Positions 32,268 through 41,487 of a stretch of DNA of 42,991 nt are shown one piece after another. The notes beneath the pieces were generated by a model. The model saw only the letters and a list, made by a program, of their open reading frames with translations. It ran no database searches and was not told where the DNA came from. The translations under genes were made by a program, and so were the position numbers. The stretch is from Gammaproteobacteria bacterium SG8_30 (lineage in GTDB: Bacteria; Pseudomonadota; Gammaproteobacteria; Steroidobacterales; Steroidobacteraceae), in contig LJNS01000027.1 in NCBI GenBank assembly GCA_001303245.1, forward strand, positions 1 through 42,991, written 5' to 3'. Position 1 is the stretch's first letter, and each line of letters starts with the position of its first letter.

Positions 32268-32537
32268 CACCGATCTCCGTAACCATTTGTTTCTTGTGAT
32301 TTCTGCGCCGGTCGTTAGACAGCTTCATGACCGGCGGAAACGTACCTTCCATAATCTTAGAATTTAGACATATCACCGTAGATCAACGTGATAGGTTCAA
32401 AATATATCGTGACTTCTGTGAAATGCAACCACGTATTTTTTCTGACGCTTCGCCTAAAGGGGGGCAGCATCGCAACATGCCCGTCACGAGTTCTATAATT
32501 ATCGAAAGTTAATGGCCGGCCGTCGATGGAGATTGCG
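32268..32537. other. AT-rich intergenic region between the unknown gene and the ArsR-type regulator
   Basis: About 270 bases clearly richer in A+T than the rest of the window. Short open frames exist on both strands, but none has a ribosome site or recognisable product. It should contain the promoters of both divergent neighbours. A perfect TATAAT lies at 32494-32499, 44 bases before the regulator's ATG, with no clear -35. A GGCCGGCC palindrome follows at 32514-32521. Confidence 0.6.
32494..32499 (+). promoter_or_regulatory. Candidate -10 element for the ArsR-type regulator
   Basis: TATAAT in an AT-rich context, 38 bases upstream of the GGAG ribosome site region. The -35 position 16-18 bases upstream is not a match to TTGACA, so activation or a weak promoter is likely. 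Confidence 0.4.
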
Positions 32538-32948
32538 ATGACCACGATCGACGAAAAGCGCGCAGTCGACATGCTGGCGGCACTCTCCCAGCCGACGCGT
32601 CTCAAGATCATCCAGTGCGTCTCCGCACACGGCGAAGAGGGAGTACCGGCTGGTGCCATTGCGCGCGCCGTGCAGTGCCCGGCGTCGACGCTCTCTTTTC
32701 ACCTGAAGGAGCTTTCACAGGCAGGCTTGCTCACGCCTCACCCGAAGGGTCGTTTCATTCGGTACTCCGTCGTGGCCGATTCATTCGTCCAACTCGGAGG
32801 ATTCGTGCTAGGCATCGTCGGACACGAAGGCTCCAGAGGAGCACCGGGCAAGCCGCGCACCGCGAAGCGAGGTCAGGCGAGACGCAAGGGCAAGGCCGGT
32901 GCAGACGCCGGCCAGGCCAGGAACCAGCTGTCCATCTTCGAGGACTGA
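32538..32948 (+). CDS. ArsR-family winged-helix transcriptional regulator
   Basis: A 136-residue protein. Residues 8-85 form the ArsR winged helix: DMLAALSQPTRLKIIQCV, then the recognition helix CPASTLSFHLKELSQAGLL and the wing KGRFIRYSVV. The usual metal-site ELCVCDL is absent; only Cys 27 and Cys 47 are present, so the signal may not be arsenic. Residues 98-128 are a basic, Lys/Arg/Gly/Ala-rich tail (GKPRTAKRGQARRKGK), unusual for the family. The second ATG is chosen because GGAG lies six bases upstream of it. It converges on prpD; its target may be its own promoter or the neighbouring genes. Confidence 0.82.
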   Translation: MTTIDEKRAVDMLAALSQPTRLKIIQCVSAHGEEGVPAGAIARAVQCPASTLSFHLKELSQAGLLTPHPKGRFIRYSVVADSFVQLGGFVLGIVGHEGSRGAPGKPRTAKRGQARRKGKAGADAGQARNQLSIFED

Positions 32949-32982
32949 CGCTCGGCCGCGCGACCGTGCGCCGTGCGGGACT

Positions 32983-33005
32983 CCGCCGCGACGACGCAGC
33001 GGCGG
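32983..33005. terminator. Hairpin in the convergent gap between the ArsR-type gene and prpD
   Basis: A 7-bp inverted repeat CCGCCGC/GCGGCGG with a nine-base loop, lying between two converging genes. There is no T-run, so the call rests on position and stem. Confidence 0.4.
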
Positions 33006-33038
33006 CGGCTGGAAAGCAGCGGGCGGTCCCGCCGTTGG

Positions 33039-34490
33039 TCAGTTGCGAATCAGTCGGGCGACGAACTCGTTGACCGGCGTGGCATCGAGCGCACGGGTGT
33101 CGGAGAACATGGCCTCGATCCTGCGACACTGTGCCGCGGGAAACACGTCGGCGACGGACTTCTCGAACTTTCGCACCAGTACCGGGATGCCTTCGACACG
33201 ACGCTTCCGGTGACCGATGGGGTAGTCCACCTGCACGCGCTCGGTGCTCGACCCGTCCTTGAAGAACACCTGGATCGCGTTGCCGATGTAGCGCTTGTCG
33301 GCCGCGTAGTATTCCTCGGTGAACTTCGGGTTCTCCCTGACTTCCATGCGATCGCGCAGCGCATCGACGCGAGGATCCGAGGCAATCTCGTCCTCGTAGT
33401 CCTCGGCGGTCAGCCGTCCGAAGATCAGCGGAATGGCTGCCATGTACTGGATGCAGTGGTCCCGGTCGGCGGGATTGGCCAGCGGACCGGTCTTGTCGAT
33501 GATGCGGACCCCCGGCTCCTGGGTCTCGATGACGACTTTTTCGATCTCCTCCGTCCGGCCGTCGACTTGCGGGTGTAACTGCATGGCGCACTCCACCGCG
33601 GTCTGGGCATGGAACTCGGCCGGGAAGCTGATCTTGAAGAGCACGTTCTCCATGACGTAGGAGCCGAAAGGCTGGTTGTAGGCGAACGGCTTGCCCTTGA
33701 ACAGCACGTCGTAGAAGCCCCACCTCGGTGCACTGAGCGCCGAAGGGTAGCCCATCTCGCCGCGCAGGGCATTGAACGCGTGCCAGACCGCGCGGCTCGT
33801 GGCGTCGCCGGCGGCCCAGCTCTTGCGGGAGCCCGTGTTCGGTGCGTGCCTGTAGGTCCGCAGCGCGCCGCCGTCGATCCAAGCGTTGGAAACGGCATTG
33901 ATCACCTGCTCGCGCGTTCCGCCCAGCATTGCCGCCGTCACCGCGGTGCTGGCGACCCGGACGAGGATCACGTGGTCGAGTCCCACGCGGTTGTAGGAGT
34001 TCTCGAGGGCCGTTACGCCCTGGATTTCGTGCGCCTTGATCATCGCGGTGAGTACGTCGCGGACCGTCAGCGGCTCGCCGCCTTCGGCCGCCGCCTTGCG
34101 GCTCAGGTAGTCCGCGACCGCGAGGATTCCGCCCAGGTTGTCCGACGGGTGGCCCCACTCGGCAGCGAGCCAGGTATCGTTGAAGTCCAGCCAGCGGATC
34201 ATCGCGCCGATATTGAACGCTGCGCGAACCGGGTCGAGCTCGTAGCTGGTCCCGGGCACGCGGGCACCGCCGGCCATCGCGGCTCCGGGGACGATCGGGC
34301 CGAGCAGCCGCCTGCAAGCCGGGTAGGCGAGTGCCTGGAACCCGCAGGCCAGCGTGTCCATGAGGCAGTAGCGCGCCGTGTCATAGGCAACTTCGCTCTC
34401 GATCGCGAAGCCGCATGCGTACTCGGCGATGTCGACGAGTACCTGGTCGGGATCCGGACGCTTGGCGGACTTGATGTCGGAGTGGGACAT
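33039..34490 (-). CDS. prpD: 2-methylcitrate dehydratase
   Basis: A 483-residue MmgE/PrpD-family protein: [50 protein letters not shown], and [23 protein letters not shown]. It dehydrates 2-methylcitrate to 2-methylaconitate in propionyl-CoA breakdown. Full length compared with E. coli PrpD (483). It follows prpC after a 119-base gap with no visible gene. Confidence 0.93.
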   Translation of the reverse strand: MSHSDIKSAKRPDPDQVLVDIAEYACGFAIESEVAYDTARYCLMDTLACGFQALAYPACRRLLGPIVPGAAMAGGARVPGTSYELDPVRAAFNIGAMIRWLDFNDTWLAAEWGHPSDNLGGILAVADYLSRKAAAEGGEPLTVRDVLTAMIKAHEIQGVTALENSYNRVGLDHVILVRVASTAVTAAMLGGTREQVINAVSNAWIDGGALRTYRHAPNTGSRKSWAAGDATSRAVWHAFNALRGEMGYPSALSAPRWGFYDVLFKGKPFAYNQPFGSYVMENVLFKISFPAEFHAQTAVECAMQLHPQVDGRTEEIEKVVIETQEPGVRIIDKTGPLANPADRDHCIQYMAAIPLIFGRLTAEDYEDEIASDPRVDALRDRMEVRENPKFTEEYYAADKRYIGNAIQVFFKDGSSTERVQVDYPIGHRKRRVEGIPVLVRKFEKSVADVFPAAQCRRIEAMFSDTRALDATPVNEFVARLIRN

Positions 34491-34609
34491 GGGCAGGTCT
34501 CGGTATGGCTGGGTTGGAGGAGGAGAGAGCCAGGGCGGGCGCGGCCCGGCCCGCGTTCAGGCTCTGGGCGGCCCGAACCGCGGCCTCCGCGCCGCTCCGG
34601 AATCTCAGG

Positions 34610-35761
34610 TCACCGTTTCGCGATGGGCACGAACTCGAGGTTTTCCGGGCCCGTGTAGTTGGCGCTCGGTCGGATGATCTTGCCGTCGACGCGCTGCTCG
34701 ACGACGTGCGCCGCCCACCCGGTGGTCCGCGAGATCACGAAGAGCGGCGTGAACATCGAGGTCGGCACGCCCATCATGTGGTAGGAGACGGCACTGAACC
34801 AGTCCAGGTTCGGGAACATCTTTTTCACGTCCCACATGACCGACTCCAGCCGCTCGGCGATCTCGAACATCTTCATGTCGCCGGCCTCCTTCGAGAGCTT
34901 CCTGGCGACGCGCTTGATCACCTCGTTGCGCGGGTCGCCGACGGTGTAGACGGGGTGGCCGAAGCCGATCACGACCTCCTTGCGCTCCACCCGCTCCCTG
35001 ATGTCCGCCTCCGCCTCGTCCGGAGTCTCGTAGCGCTTCTGCACCTCGAAGGCGACCTCGTTCGCGCCGCCGTGTTTCGGGCCGCGCAGCGCGCCGATCG
35101 CCCCGGTGATGCACGAATACATGTCGGACGCCGTGCCCGCGATGACGCGCGCCGTGAAGGTCGAAGCGTTGAACTCGTGCTCGGCGTAGAGAACGAGCGA
35201 CGTGTGCATGGCCCGCACCCAGGACTCGGACGGCGGCCTGCGGTGCAGCAGGTGCAGGAAGTGCCCGCCCACCGAGTCGTCATCGGTCTCCACGTGGATC
35301 CGCTGGCCGTTGTGGCTGAAGTGATACCAGTAGCAGAGCATGGAGCCCAGCGAGGCCACGAGCCGGTCCGCGATGTCCCGTGCTCCGGCCTGGTGGTGGT
35401 CGTCCTTTTCCGGCAGCGTGCAGCCGAGGACCGAGACACCGGTTCGCATCACGTCCATCGGGTGGCTGGCTGCCGGCAGCTGCTCGAGCGCGGCGCGGAC
35501 GGAAGCCGGCAGGCCTCGCAAGGACTTGAGCTTTCCCTTGTAGCCGGCCAGCTCGGCCTTGTTCGGCAGCTTGCCATGGATCAGCAGGTAGGCCACCTCC
35601 TCGAACTCGCAGGCCTCGGCAAGATCGAGGATGTCATAGCCGCGGTAGTGAAGGTCGTTGCCGGTGCGACCCACCGTGCACAACGCCGTGTTTCCGGCTG
35701 CCACGCCGGACAGCGCAACGGACTTCTTGGGCTTGCGGGCGGGTACTTCTTTTGCCGTCAT
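34610..35761 (-). CDS. prpC: 2-methylcitrate synthase
   Basis: A 383-residue citrate-synthase-family enzyme that condenses propionyl-CoA with oxaloacetate. Catalytic residues are in [34 protein letters not shown] and [18 protein letters not shown]. The short length and the start [20 protein letters not shown] region ([20 protein letters not shown]) fit PrpC rather than GltA. It begins four bases after the prpB stop, so the two are one transcript. Confidence 0.92.
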   Translation of the reverse strand: MTAKEVPARKPKKSVALSGVAAGNTALCTVGRTGNDLHYRGYDILDLAEACEFEEVAYLLIHGKLPNKAELAGYKGKLKSLRGLPASVRAALEQLPAASHPMDVMRTGVSVLGCTLPEKDDHHQAGARDIADRLVASLGSMLCYWYHFSHNGQRIHVETDDDSVGGHFLHLLHRRPPSESWVRAMHTSLVLYAEHEFNASTFTARVIAGTASDMYSCITGAIGALRGPKHGGANEVAFEVQKRYETPDEAEADIRERVERKEVVIGFGHPVYTVGDPRNEVIKRVARKLSKEAGDMKMFEIAERLESVMWDVKKMFPNLDWFSAVSYHMMGVPTSMFTPLFVISRTTGWAAHVVEQRVDGKIIRPSANYTGPENLEFVPIAKR

Positions 35762-35765
35762 GCGA

Positions 35766-36634
35766 TCACTCCTTCTCGCGTGCGAACAGGGCGTCGAGCT
35801 TCTTCTCGTAATCGTGGTAGCCGAGGACCTCGTAGAGCTCAGTGCGGGTCTGCATGGAGTCGACCAGGGACTTCTGCGATCCGTCCCGGCGGATGGTGTC
35901 GTAGACGTTCAGTGCTGCCTTGCTCATGGCCCGGAACGCAGACAGGGGATAGAGAACGAGCGAAACGCCTGCGTCACCCAGCTCCGCCACGGTAAACAGC
36001 GGCGTCTTGCCGAACTCGGTGATGTTGGCCAGCACGGGAACGCCGACGGACTTCGTGAACTGCCGATACTCGTCGAGCGTCGACTCATGTCGGCTCCCGC
36101 CTCGACGTAGGCGAGGGCGCGCTCGACTGCTGCGGCCTGGCCCTCCACCGCGTGCGCATCCGTCCGCGCCATGACGGTGAAGGCGTCGTCGGTTCTGCCG
36201 TCGACGGCCGCCTTGATGCGGTCCGTCATTTCCCCGGCCGACACCAACGCTTTCCCGGGTCGATGACCGCAGCGCTTGGCCTGGACCTGATCCTCCAGGT
36301 GCATCCCGGCCGCACCGGACTTGATCAAGTCCTTGCACGTACGCGCAATGTTGAAGGCTGCGCCCCAGCCGGTGTCGGCGTCTACGAGCAGGGGCAGGTT
36401 CGTCGCAGAGGTGATCCGACGGACGTCTTCGCAGACGTCGTTGAGCATCGTGATACCGAGGTCCGGAAGGCCGAACGACGCGTTCGCCACGCCCGCCCCG
36501 GAGAGATAGATCGCCCGGAAACCGGCTCGCTCGGCAAGCAGCGCGCTGAAGGCGTTGACGGTTCCGACGACCTGTAGCGGACGCTCCTCGGCTACCGCAG
36601 TCCGGAAGCGCGTTCCGGGCGACGCTGTGGTCAT
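35766..36634 (-). pseudogene. prpB: Methylisocitrate lyase, disrupted by an internal deletion
   Basis: Start and end both read as PrpB, in different frames. The first part ([21 protein letters not shown]) includes [15 protein letters not shown], the catalytic AKRCGH and [12 protein letters not shown], and ends YVEAGADM. The rest continues in another frame with [21 protein letters not shown] then [14 protein letters not shown] and a normal C-terminus. The switch lies at about 36085-36095. In intact PrpB the two parts are joined by a segment like IFPEA, whose Glu contacts the substrate. Its loss together with the frame change suggests a deletion of about 19 bases. The ATG has GGAGGA upstream. 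Without repair the protein would be non-functional and the methylcitrate cycle incomplete here. Confidence 0.82.
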
Positions 36635-36669
36635 TTGTTATCCTCCGGACGAGTGACCGAGCACGGCCG

Positions 36670-36682
36670 GGAACCGGGTTCC
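36670..36682. promoter_or_regulatory. Inverted repeat upstream of prpB
   Basis: GGAACC-G-GGTTCC, a 6-bp perfect inverted repeat about a central G, 36 bases upstream of prpB. A TATACT-like -10 on the minus strand lies at 36711-36706. The repeat would thus sit just downstream of the start site, a place where a repressor could act. No regulator of the PrpR or GntR type is adjacent. Confidence 0.35.
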
Positions 36683-36806
36683 AGGCTCTTTTTCCGACCG
36701 CCGGCAGTATAGCAAGCTCGCAATACCCCGAGCGCCCGGCTCGTGTATCGTGCGCGGCGGTCGCGTGCCGTCCCGCGTACCGATACCGACCAGGAGAGTC
36801 CGACGC

Positions 36807-37838
36807 GTGCCCGAACAGGATCCCCTCGCAACGTCGCACGCCGCCATCCCGCCCGAACCCGGCGACTACGCAGAGCTGCCCGGAGGGATCCTCTGGATAC
36901 GACTGCCCATCCCTGGCGCCCTGCGGCACATCAACGTGTGGCTGGTCCCGGCACCCGGCGGGTGGTTCCTCGTGGATACGGGCATGAGAACCGACGAGGT
37001 GGAGGCCGCCTGGCTGACCCTGGAACCCAAGCTGCCGCTGGCCACGGGTCTCCGGCAGATCATCGTGACGCATCACCACCCCGACCACTTCGGCATGGCT
37101 CGCTGGCTTGCCGAGCGTCACGACGCCCCCGTCTGCATGACCGGGGAGGCCGGCGCCGCCTCGACCGCTGCCTTGTCGGAGACGACGGAGGGCTCGGTGC
37201 AGGGATCGGACGGCTTCGCCCGCCGCTTCGGCATCGAACTGGACGAGCCGATGACCGCCATCCTGCGTGGCGGCATCTACCGCAGGATCGTCAGCGGGCT
37301 GCCGTGCATCGAGCGACTCGAAGCGGGCGGCCGCGTGGCGGGCGCCGACCGCGACTGGCACGTCTCGGTGCACTGGGGTCACGCACCCGGACACGCCTGC
37401 CTGTTCGATCGGCAGGGCAGCCTGCTCATCAGTGGCGACCAGGTGCTGCCGCGGATCTCGAGCAACGTGAGCCTCTACCCGTCCAACGAGGATGCGGATC
37501 CTCTCGGTGAGTACCTGGCCTCGCTCGACTCGCTCGCCGGGTTGCCGGAAGATACGCTCGTGCTGCCGGCACATGGACCACCGTTTGCCGGACTCCACGG
37601 CCGGATCGAGGCCTTGCGGGCCGGCCACGGTTTGCGGCTCGACCGCATCGTCGCTGCTTGCAGTGAACCGCAGCCGACCATGGAAATCGTCGCGGGGCTG
37701 TTCCCGCTGCAGCGCCTCGACCCGCTGAACCGGTTGCTGGCGACGACCGAGACGCTGGCGCACCTGCGGCATCTCGAGCTGCAGGGGCGGGTTCGCCGCG
37801 AAAGTTCGGCCTGCGGGCTGAGATGGCTGTCCGGCTGA
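36807..37838 (+). CDS. Metallo-beta-lactamase-fold hydrolase
   Basis: A 343-residue MBL protein with intact metal motifs: [13 protein letters not shown] (the HXHXDH site), the His in [12 protein letters not shown], the Asp in [15 protein letters not shown] and the His in LPAHGPPF. The C-terminal 70 residues ([25 protein letters not shown]) resemble the LACTB2-type winged-helix tail. The GTG start is preferred, with GGAG ten bases upstream; the frame is open 19 codons earlier with implausible Arg-rich sequence. The substrate is unknown. It is divergent from the prp operon. Confidence 0.83.
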   Translation: MPEQDPLATSHAAIPPEPGDYAELPGGILWIRLPIPGALRHINVWLVPAPGGWFLVDTGMRTDEVEAAWLTLEPKLPLATGLRQIIVTHHHPDHFGMARWLAERHDAPVCMTGEAGAASTAALSETTEGSVQGSDGFARRFGIELDEPMTAILRGGIYRRIVSGLPCIERLEAGGRVAGADRDWHVSVHWGHAPGHACLFDRQGSLLISGDQVLPRISSNVSLYPSNEDADPLGEYLASLDSLAGLPEDTLVLPAHGPPFAGLHGRIEALRAGHGLRLDRIVAACSEPQPTMEIVAGLFPLQRLDPLNRLLATTETLAHLRHLELQGRVRRESSACGLRWLSG

Positions 37839-37849
37839 GCCCGCTTCCC

Positions 37850-37869
37850 GCGTTGCAGCAGCGCAACGC
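37850..37869 (+). terminator. Hairpin after the metallo-hydrolase gene
   Basis: GCGTTGC, a six-base loop, then GCAACGC: a 7-bp stem starting 12 bases after the stop codon. There is no T-run. The remaining 130 bases to the next gene show no further structure I can name. Confidence 0.4.
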
Positions 37870-38000
37870 TCGATGACACGCAGGAAGCCCTGCCGGTCTT
37901 GTACGGTCCCGCGCGTCGACTTACGCTCCCGTGACAGAGCCGAGAGGGGACCTCGGACTGCCTGTCACATGACAACAACACCAGCTTCGGGAGACCTGAC

Positions 38001-40421
38001 ATGACCTATGCGCTCAAGGCACCCGGCCTCGTCACGACGGCCGTCGCGCTGACCCTTGCCGCCGCCGCTGCAGGCGCACAGCAACAAAGTTCGACCACGC
38101 TCGAAGAGATCGTGGTGACTGCGCAAAAGCGATCCGAGTCGCTTCAGGACGTGCCCGTCGCGGTGAGCGCCGTCGCGGGCGTGAAGATCTCCGAAGCGGG
38201 GCTGACACGCATCGAGGACCTGCGCAACTACGTGCCCACGCTGTTCACGCAGGAAACGGCAATCGGCAACAACATCGCCATCCGCGGCATCTTCTCCGGC
38301 GTGAACCCCGGTTTCGAGCAGTCCGTCGGGACCTACGTCGACGGCATCTACCGGGGCCGCCCGCAGCAGACGCGCATGCCGTTCCTCGATCTGGAGCGCG
38401 TCGAGGTGCTGCGCGGGCCGCAGTCCATCCTGTTCGGCAAGAACAGTGTTGCCGGCGCCTTGAACATCACGACCGCCCGACCGACGTCGGAGTTCAGGGC
38501 CAGCGTCTCGGCGCTGTACGACTCGGAGCTCGGCGAGCAGGAGTACCAGGGCTACGTATCAGGCCCCCTCGGCACGGACCGACTCCGCGGCCGGCTGACC
38601 GCGCGCTACCGGGACATCGACGGGCACATTGAGAACCTGACGCTCGGCGGGCGTGAGGAACCCTCGCGCGAGGAGACGAACTTCCGTGCCTGGCTGGAGT
38701 GGGATGCGACCGACAACCTCACGATCGGGCTCAAGGCCGAGACCGGATCGTTCGACGTGGTCGGACGACAGATCGAGATCTACACCGAGAATCCCGCGGC
38801 GGCGGGGCCCTTTACGGGACTCACCTACGCCCAGGTCCTGGGCGGTGTCTTCGGCCAGGATCCCAGCGTCCTCAACAATTTCCAGGACTACAAGCGATCG
38901 TCGAATGGCGATTTCAGCGAAAACGACACCGAGGAGTACCTGCTCAGCGTTGACTGGCAGCTGGGTGGCCTGACGCTGACCGCAATTACCGGTTTCTCGA
39001 AGTACGATTTCCTGGAACTCTGCGACTGCGACTTCACCGGCGGCAACGTCTTCAACGTCATCTCGGTCGAGGAGTTCGACCAGTTCAGCCAGGAGATCCG
39101 GCTGACCTCGCCGGCGGGTGGAACGCTCGACTACATCGTTGGGGCCTACTACGAGGATGCTTCGCTCGACTTCGGCGACACCATCCTGCTGCCCGCGAAC
39201 AGTGTCCTGATCCCGCTGCTCAACGCGAACCCCGCTTTCGTCGGCACGCCGCTCGAGGGCATTGCGGGCACGATGCTGGCAGGGACGGGCACGCCGCGCG
39301 GGTTCACGCAGGACTCGAAGTCCTGGTCCGTGTTCGGGCAGCTGACCTGGAACCTGAGCGACGCGTTCCGCGCCACGGCGGGGCTGCGCTACACCAAGGA
39401 CGAGAAGGACGCTGCGCGCGTGCTGCAGATCACGGACACGAACGGCGACCCCCTCCCGCCGCCGCAGTCCGTTCTCGCGCCGATCGTGTACGCCGCCGCC
39501 TTCAACGTGCGTCCGCACCAGGAATCGGGGAGCCGCAGCGAGGACAAGCTGCTGCCGTCGCTGACACTCGAGTACGACTGGACCGAGGACATGATGACCT
39601 ACCTGAGCTGGAGCCAGGGGTCCAAGTCGGGCGGGTTCGACGCCCGCTCCAACAATCCCACGACCGCGCCTCCCGGCGGCTGTCCGCGCCCCGGGGTCCA
39701 ATGCGTCGGCACCTTCGAGTTCGAGGACGAGAACTCCGACAACATCGAGCTCGGGGCCAAGATGGCGCTCGGGGGCAGGTTCGAGTTGAACGGTGCGCTC
39801 TATTTCACGAACTTCAAGGACCTGCAGGTCTCGACCTTCGACGCCGTACTGGGCTTCAACGTCCAGAATGCCGGCGAGGCCGACATCATGGGCGTAGAGC
39901 TCGATGCACGCTGGCGTGCTACCGAGCATTCCCTGATCTCGGCGAGCGTCGCCTGGACGGACTTCGAGTTCAAGGACTACTTCGGCCAGTGCTACTTCGG
40001 GCAGAGGCAGGAGCACCCGGAGGAGGTGGCCCCCGACGGCATCAACTGCAACTACAGGGGCAAGACCAACGAGTTCGTGGCGGACTTCGTCGGCACGCTC
40101 GCCTACGACTACCGCCGCCCGATCGGCACGAACATGGAATTCCGCTTCGGCCTCGACCTGTACTACACGACCGAGACGTTCGTCGCGCCGACGCTCGACC
40201 CGAAGCAGAAACAGGATGCCTACGCCAAGCTCAATGGTCGTGTCGCGATCGGCAGCGACAACTGGGAGGTCGCCGTGCTCGGTCGGAACCTGACCGACGA
40301 GGAGATCTATCCCTACGGGAACGACACGCCGCTGGCCGGCAGCATCTTCGGCGCCTTCAGCGCCTGGCGCTTCGGCGAGCCGCCACGCTCCTTCGCCCTG
40401 CAGGGGACGCTCCGGTTCTGA
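38001..40421 (+). CDS. TonB-dependent outer-membrane receptor
   Basis: An 806-residue receptor. A signal peptide (about 1-26, ending AAAGAQQ) is followed by a TonB box-like TTLEEIVVTAQKRSESLQDVP, a plug domain (TRIEDLRNYVPTLF, NNIAIRGIFSG, VDGIYRGRPQQTRMPFLDLERVEVLRGPQSILFGKNSVAGALNI) and a long beta-barrel ending in Phe (FALQGTLRF). The type is common in organisms that take up steroids, polysaccharides or other large substrates rather than only siderophores. No regulator or transport ATPase is adjacent. The ligand cannot be named; the following FAH and MBL genes hint at a degradable organic compound. Confidence 0.92.
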   Translation: MTYALKAPGLVTTAVALTLAAAAAGAQQQSSTTLEEIVVTAQKRSESLQDVPVAVSAVAGVKISEAGLTRIEDLRNYVPTLFTQETAIGNNIAIRGIFSGVNPGFEQSVGTYVDGIYRGRPQQTRMPFLDLERVEVLRGPQSILFGKNSVAGALNITTARPTSEFRASVSALYDSELGEQEYQGYVSGPLGTDRLRGRLTARYRDIDGHIENLTLGGREEPSREETNFRAWLEWDATDNLTIGLKAETGSFDVVGRQIEIYTENPAAAGPFTGLTYAQVLGGVFGQDPSVLNNFQDYKRSSNGDFSENDTEEYLLSVDWQLGGLTLTAITGFSKYDFLELCDCDFTGGNVFNVISVEEFDQFSQEIRLTSPAGGTLDYIVGAYYEDASLDFGDTILLPANSVLIPLLNANPAFVGTPLEGIAGTMLAGTGTPRGFTQDSKSWSVFGQLTWNLSDAFRATAGLRYTKDEKDAARVLQITDTNGDPLPPPQSVLAPIVYAAAFNVRPHQESGSRSEDKLLPSLTLEYDWTEDMMTYLSWSQGSKSGGFDARSNNPTTAPPGGCPRPGVQCVGTFEFEDENSDNIELGAKMALGGRFELNGALYFTNFKDLQVSTFDAVLGFNVQNAGEADIMGVELDARWRATEHSLISASVAWTDFEFKDYFGQCYFGQRQEHPEEVAPDGINCNYRGKTNEFVADFVGTLAYDYRRPIGTNMEFRFGLDLYYTTETFVAPTLDPKQKQDAYAKLNGRVAIGSDNWEVAVLGRNLTDEEIYPYGNDTPLAGSIFGAFSAWRFGEPPRSFALQGTLRF

Positions 40422-40434
40422 GCGGCTTGCGGGA

Positions 40435-40463
40435 GCTGCGGCCCGCGTCGCGCGGGCCGCAGC
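40435..40463 (+). terminator. Strong hairpin after the TonB receptor gene
   Basis: A perfect 13-bp stem (GCTGCGGCCCGCG and its complement) with a TCG loop, 13 bases after the stop. No T-run follows. It may terminate or reduce read-through into the FAH gene. Confidence 0.7.
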
Positions 40464-40494
40464 CCGTTCCCAAGGCCCAGCACGAAGGAGAGAA

Positions 40495-41487
40495 ATGCGA
40501 CTCGTCACCTACAGGAACGACACCGGCGACCGGCTGGGAGCGCTGGTCGGGCGAGCGAATGTACTCGACCTCGGCGCCGCCGCCCGCGCCGTAGGCCGAG
40601 ACCCATCCAGCTTCGCCACGATGCAGTCGCTGATCGACTCGGGCCCGGCTGCCTGGACCGAAGCACGGGAGCTGGTCGCGGCGCCCCCCGCGCACTGCCT
40701 GTCGGAAGTCGGCGAGATCCGCCTGCTCGCACCGCTGCCCGTCCCCCTCCAGATCCGCGACTTCATGTGCTTCGAGAAACACGTCGTACAGGCGTTCGGA
40801 GCGGCCTTCCGGATGCGGGCATCCCGAGCCGGTTCGGAGGCCGAACGGCAGGAACTGCTCGCGCAGGCCGAGGCCTACCGCCCCCCGGAGGCCTGGTACC
40901 GGCAGCCGCTGTACTACAAGGCCAATCGTTTCGCCGTCAGCGGACCGGGCGAGACCATCGAGTGGCCCGCGTACAGCCGCCTGATGGACTACGAGTGCGA
41001 GCTGGCCTGCGTGATCGGACTCGCGGGGCGTGACATCGACGCGAGCCGGGCGCGGAGGCACATCTTCGGCTACACGATCTTCGACGATTTCAGCGCGCGC
41101 GACGCGCAGGCCGTTGAAATGGCTGGTGGGCTCGGCCCGGCCAAGGGCAAGGACTTCGACAAGGCCAACGCCTTCGGGCCCTGCATCGTCACGGCCGACG
41201 AGCTCGCGGACCCTTACGAGCTCGAGATGATCGTGCGGGTGAACGGCGAGGAGCGCTCGCGCGGCAGCTCGGCGGCCATGCACTGGAAGTTCGAGGACAT
41301 GATCGCGCACGTGAGCCGTTCCGAGACGCTGCATCCGGGCGAGATCCTAGGCAGCGGAACCGTCGGCGACGGCTGCGGCCTCGAGCACCTCCGGTTCCTC
41401 GAGGACGGCGACGAGATCGAACTGGAGATTCCGCCGATCGGCGTCCTCGCCAACCGGGTGGTGCGGGCAGGCGGCACTCCGTCATGA
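40495..41487 (+). CDS. Fumarylacetoacetate-hydrolase-family protein
   Basis: A 330-residue protein with the FAH C-terminal domain: MDYECELACVIGLAGRDID (acidic metal ligands), FDDFSARDAQAVEM, GPAKGKDFDKANAFGPCIVT, then SRSETLHPGEILGSGTVGDGCGLEH. The family hydrolyses or decarboxylates acylpyruvates and related products of aromatic or steroid ring cleavage. AAGGAG precedes the ATG. Its stop overlaps the next start (ATGA), so it is coupled to the metallo-hydrolase. Confidence 0.87.
   Translation: MRLVTYRNDTGDRLGALVGRANVLDLGAAARAVGRDPSSFATMQSLIDSGPAAWTEARELVAAPPAHCLSEVGEIRLLAPLPVPLQIRDFMCFEKHVVQAFGAAFRMRASRAGSEAERQELLAQAEAYRPPEAWYRQPLYYKANRFAVSGPGETIEWPAYSRLMDYECELACVIGLAGRDIDASRARRHIFGYTIFDDFSARDAQAVEMAGGLGPAKGKDFDKANAFGPCIVTADELADPYELEMIVRVNGEERSRGSSAAMHWKFEDMIAHVSRSETLHPGEILGSGTVGDGCGLEHLRFLEDGDEIELEIPPIGVLANRVVRAGGTPS

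Noticed and set aside
32327-32512. A 61-residue open frame in the AT-rich gap.
   Set aside because: No ribosome site, no similarity I recognise, and it overlaps the likely promoter of the ArsR-type gene.
32357-32659. A 100-residue minus-strand open frame overlapping the ArsR-type gene start.
   Set aside because: It is antisense to the regulator's HTH and lacks start signals.
38559-40508. A 649-residue open frame antisense to the TonB receptor.
   Set aside because: A shadow of the receptor's codon bias, without start signals or domains.
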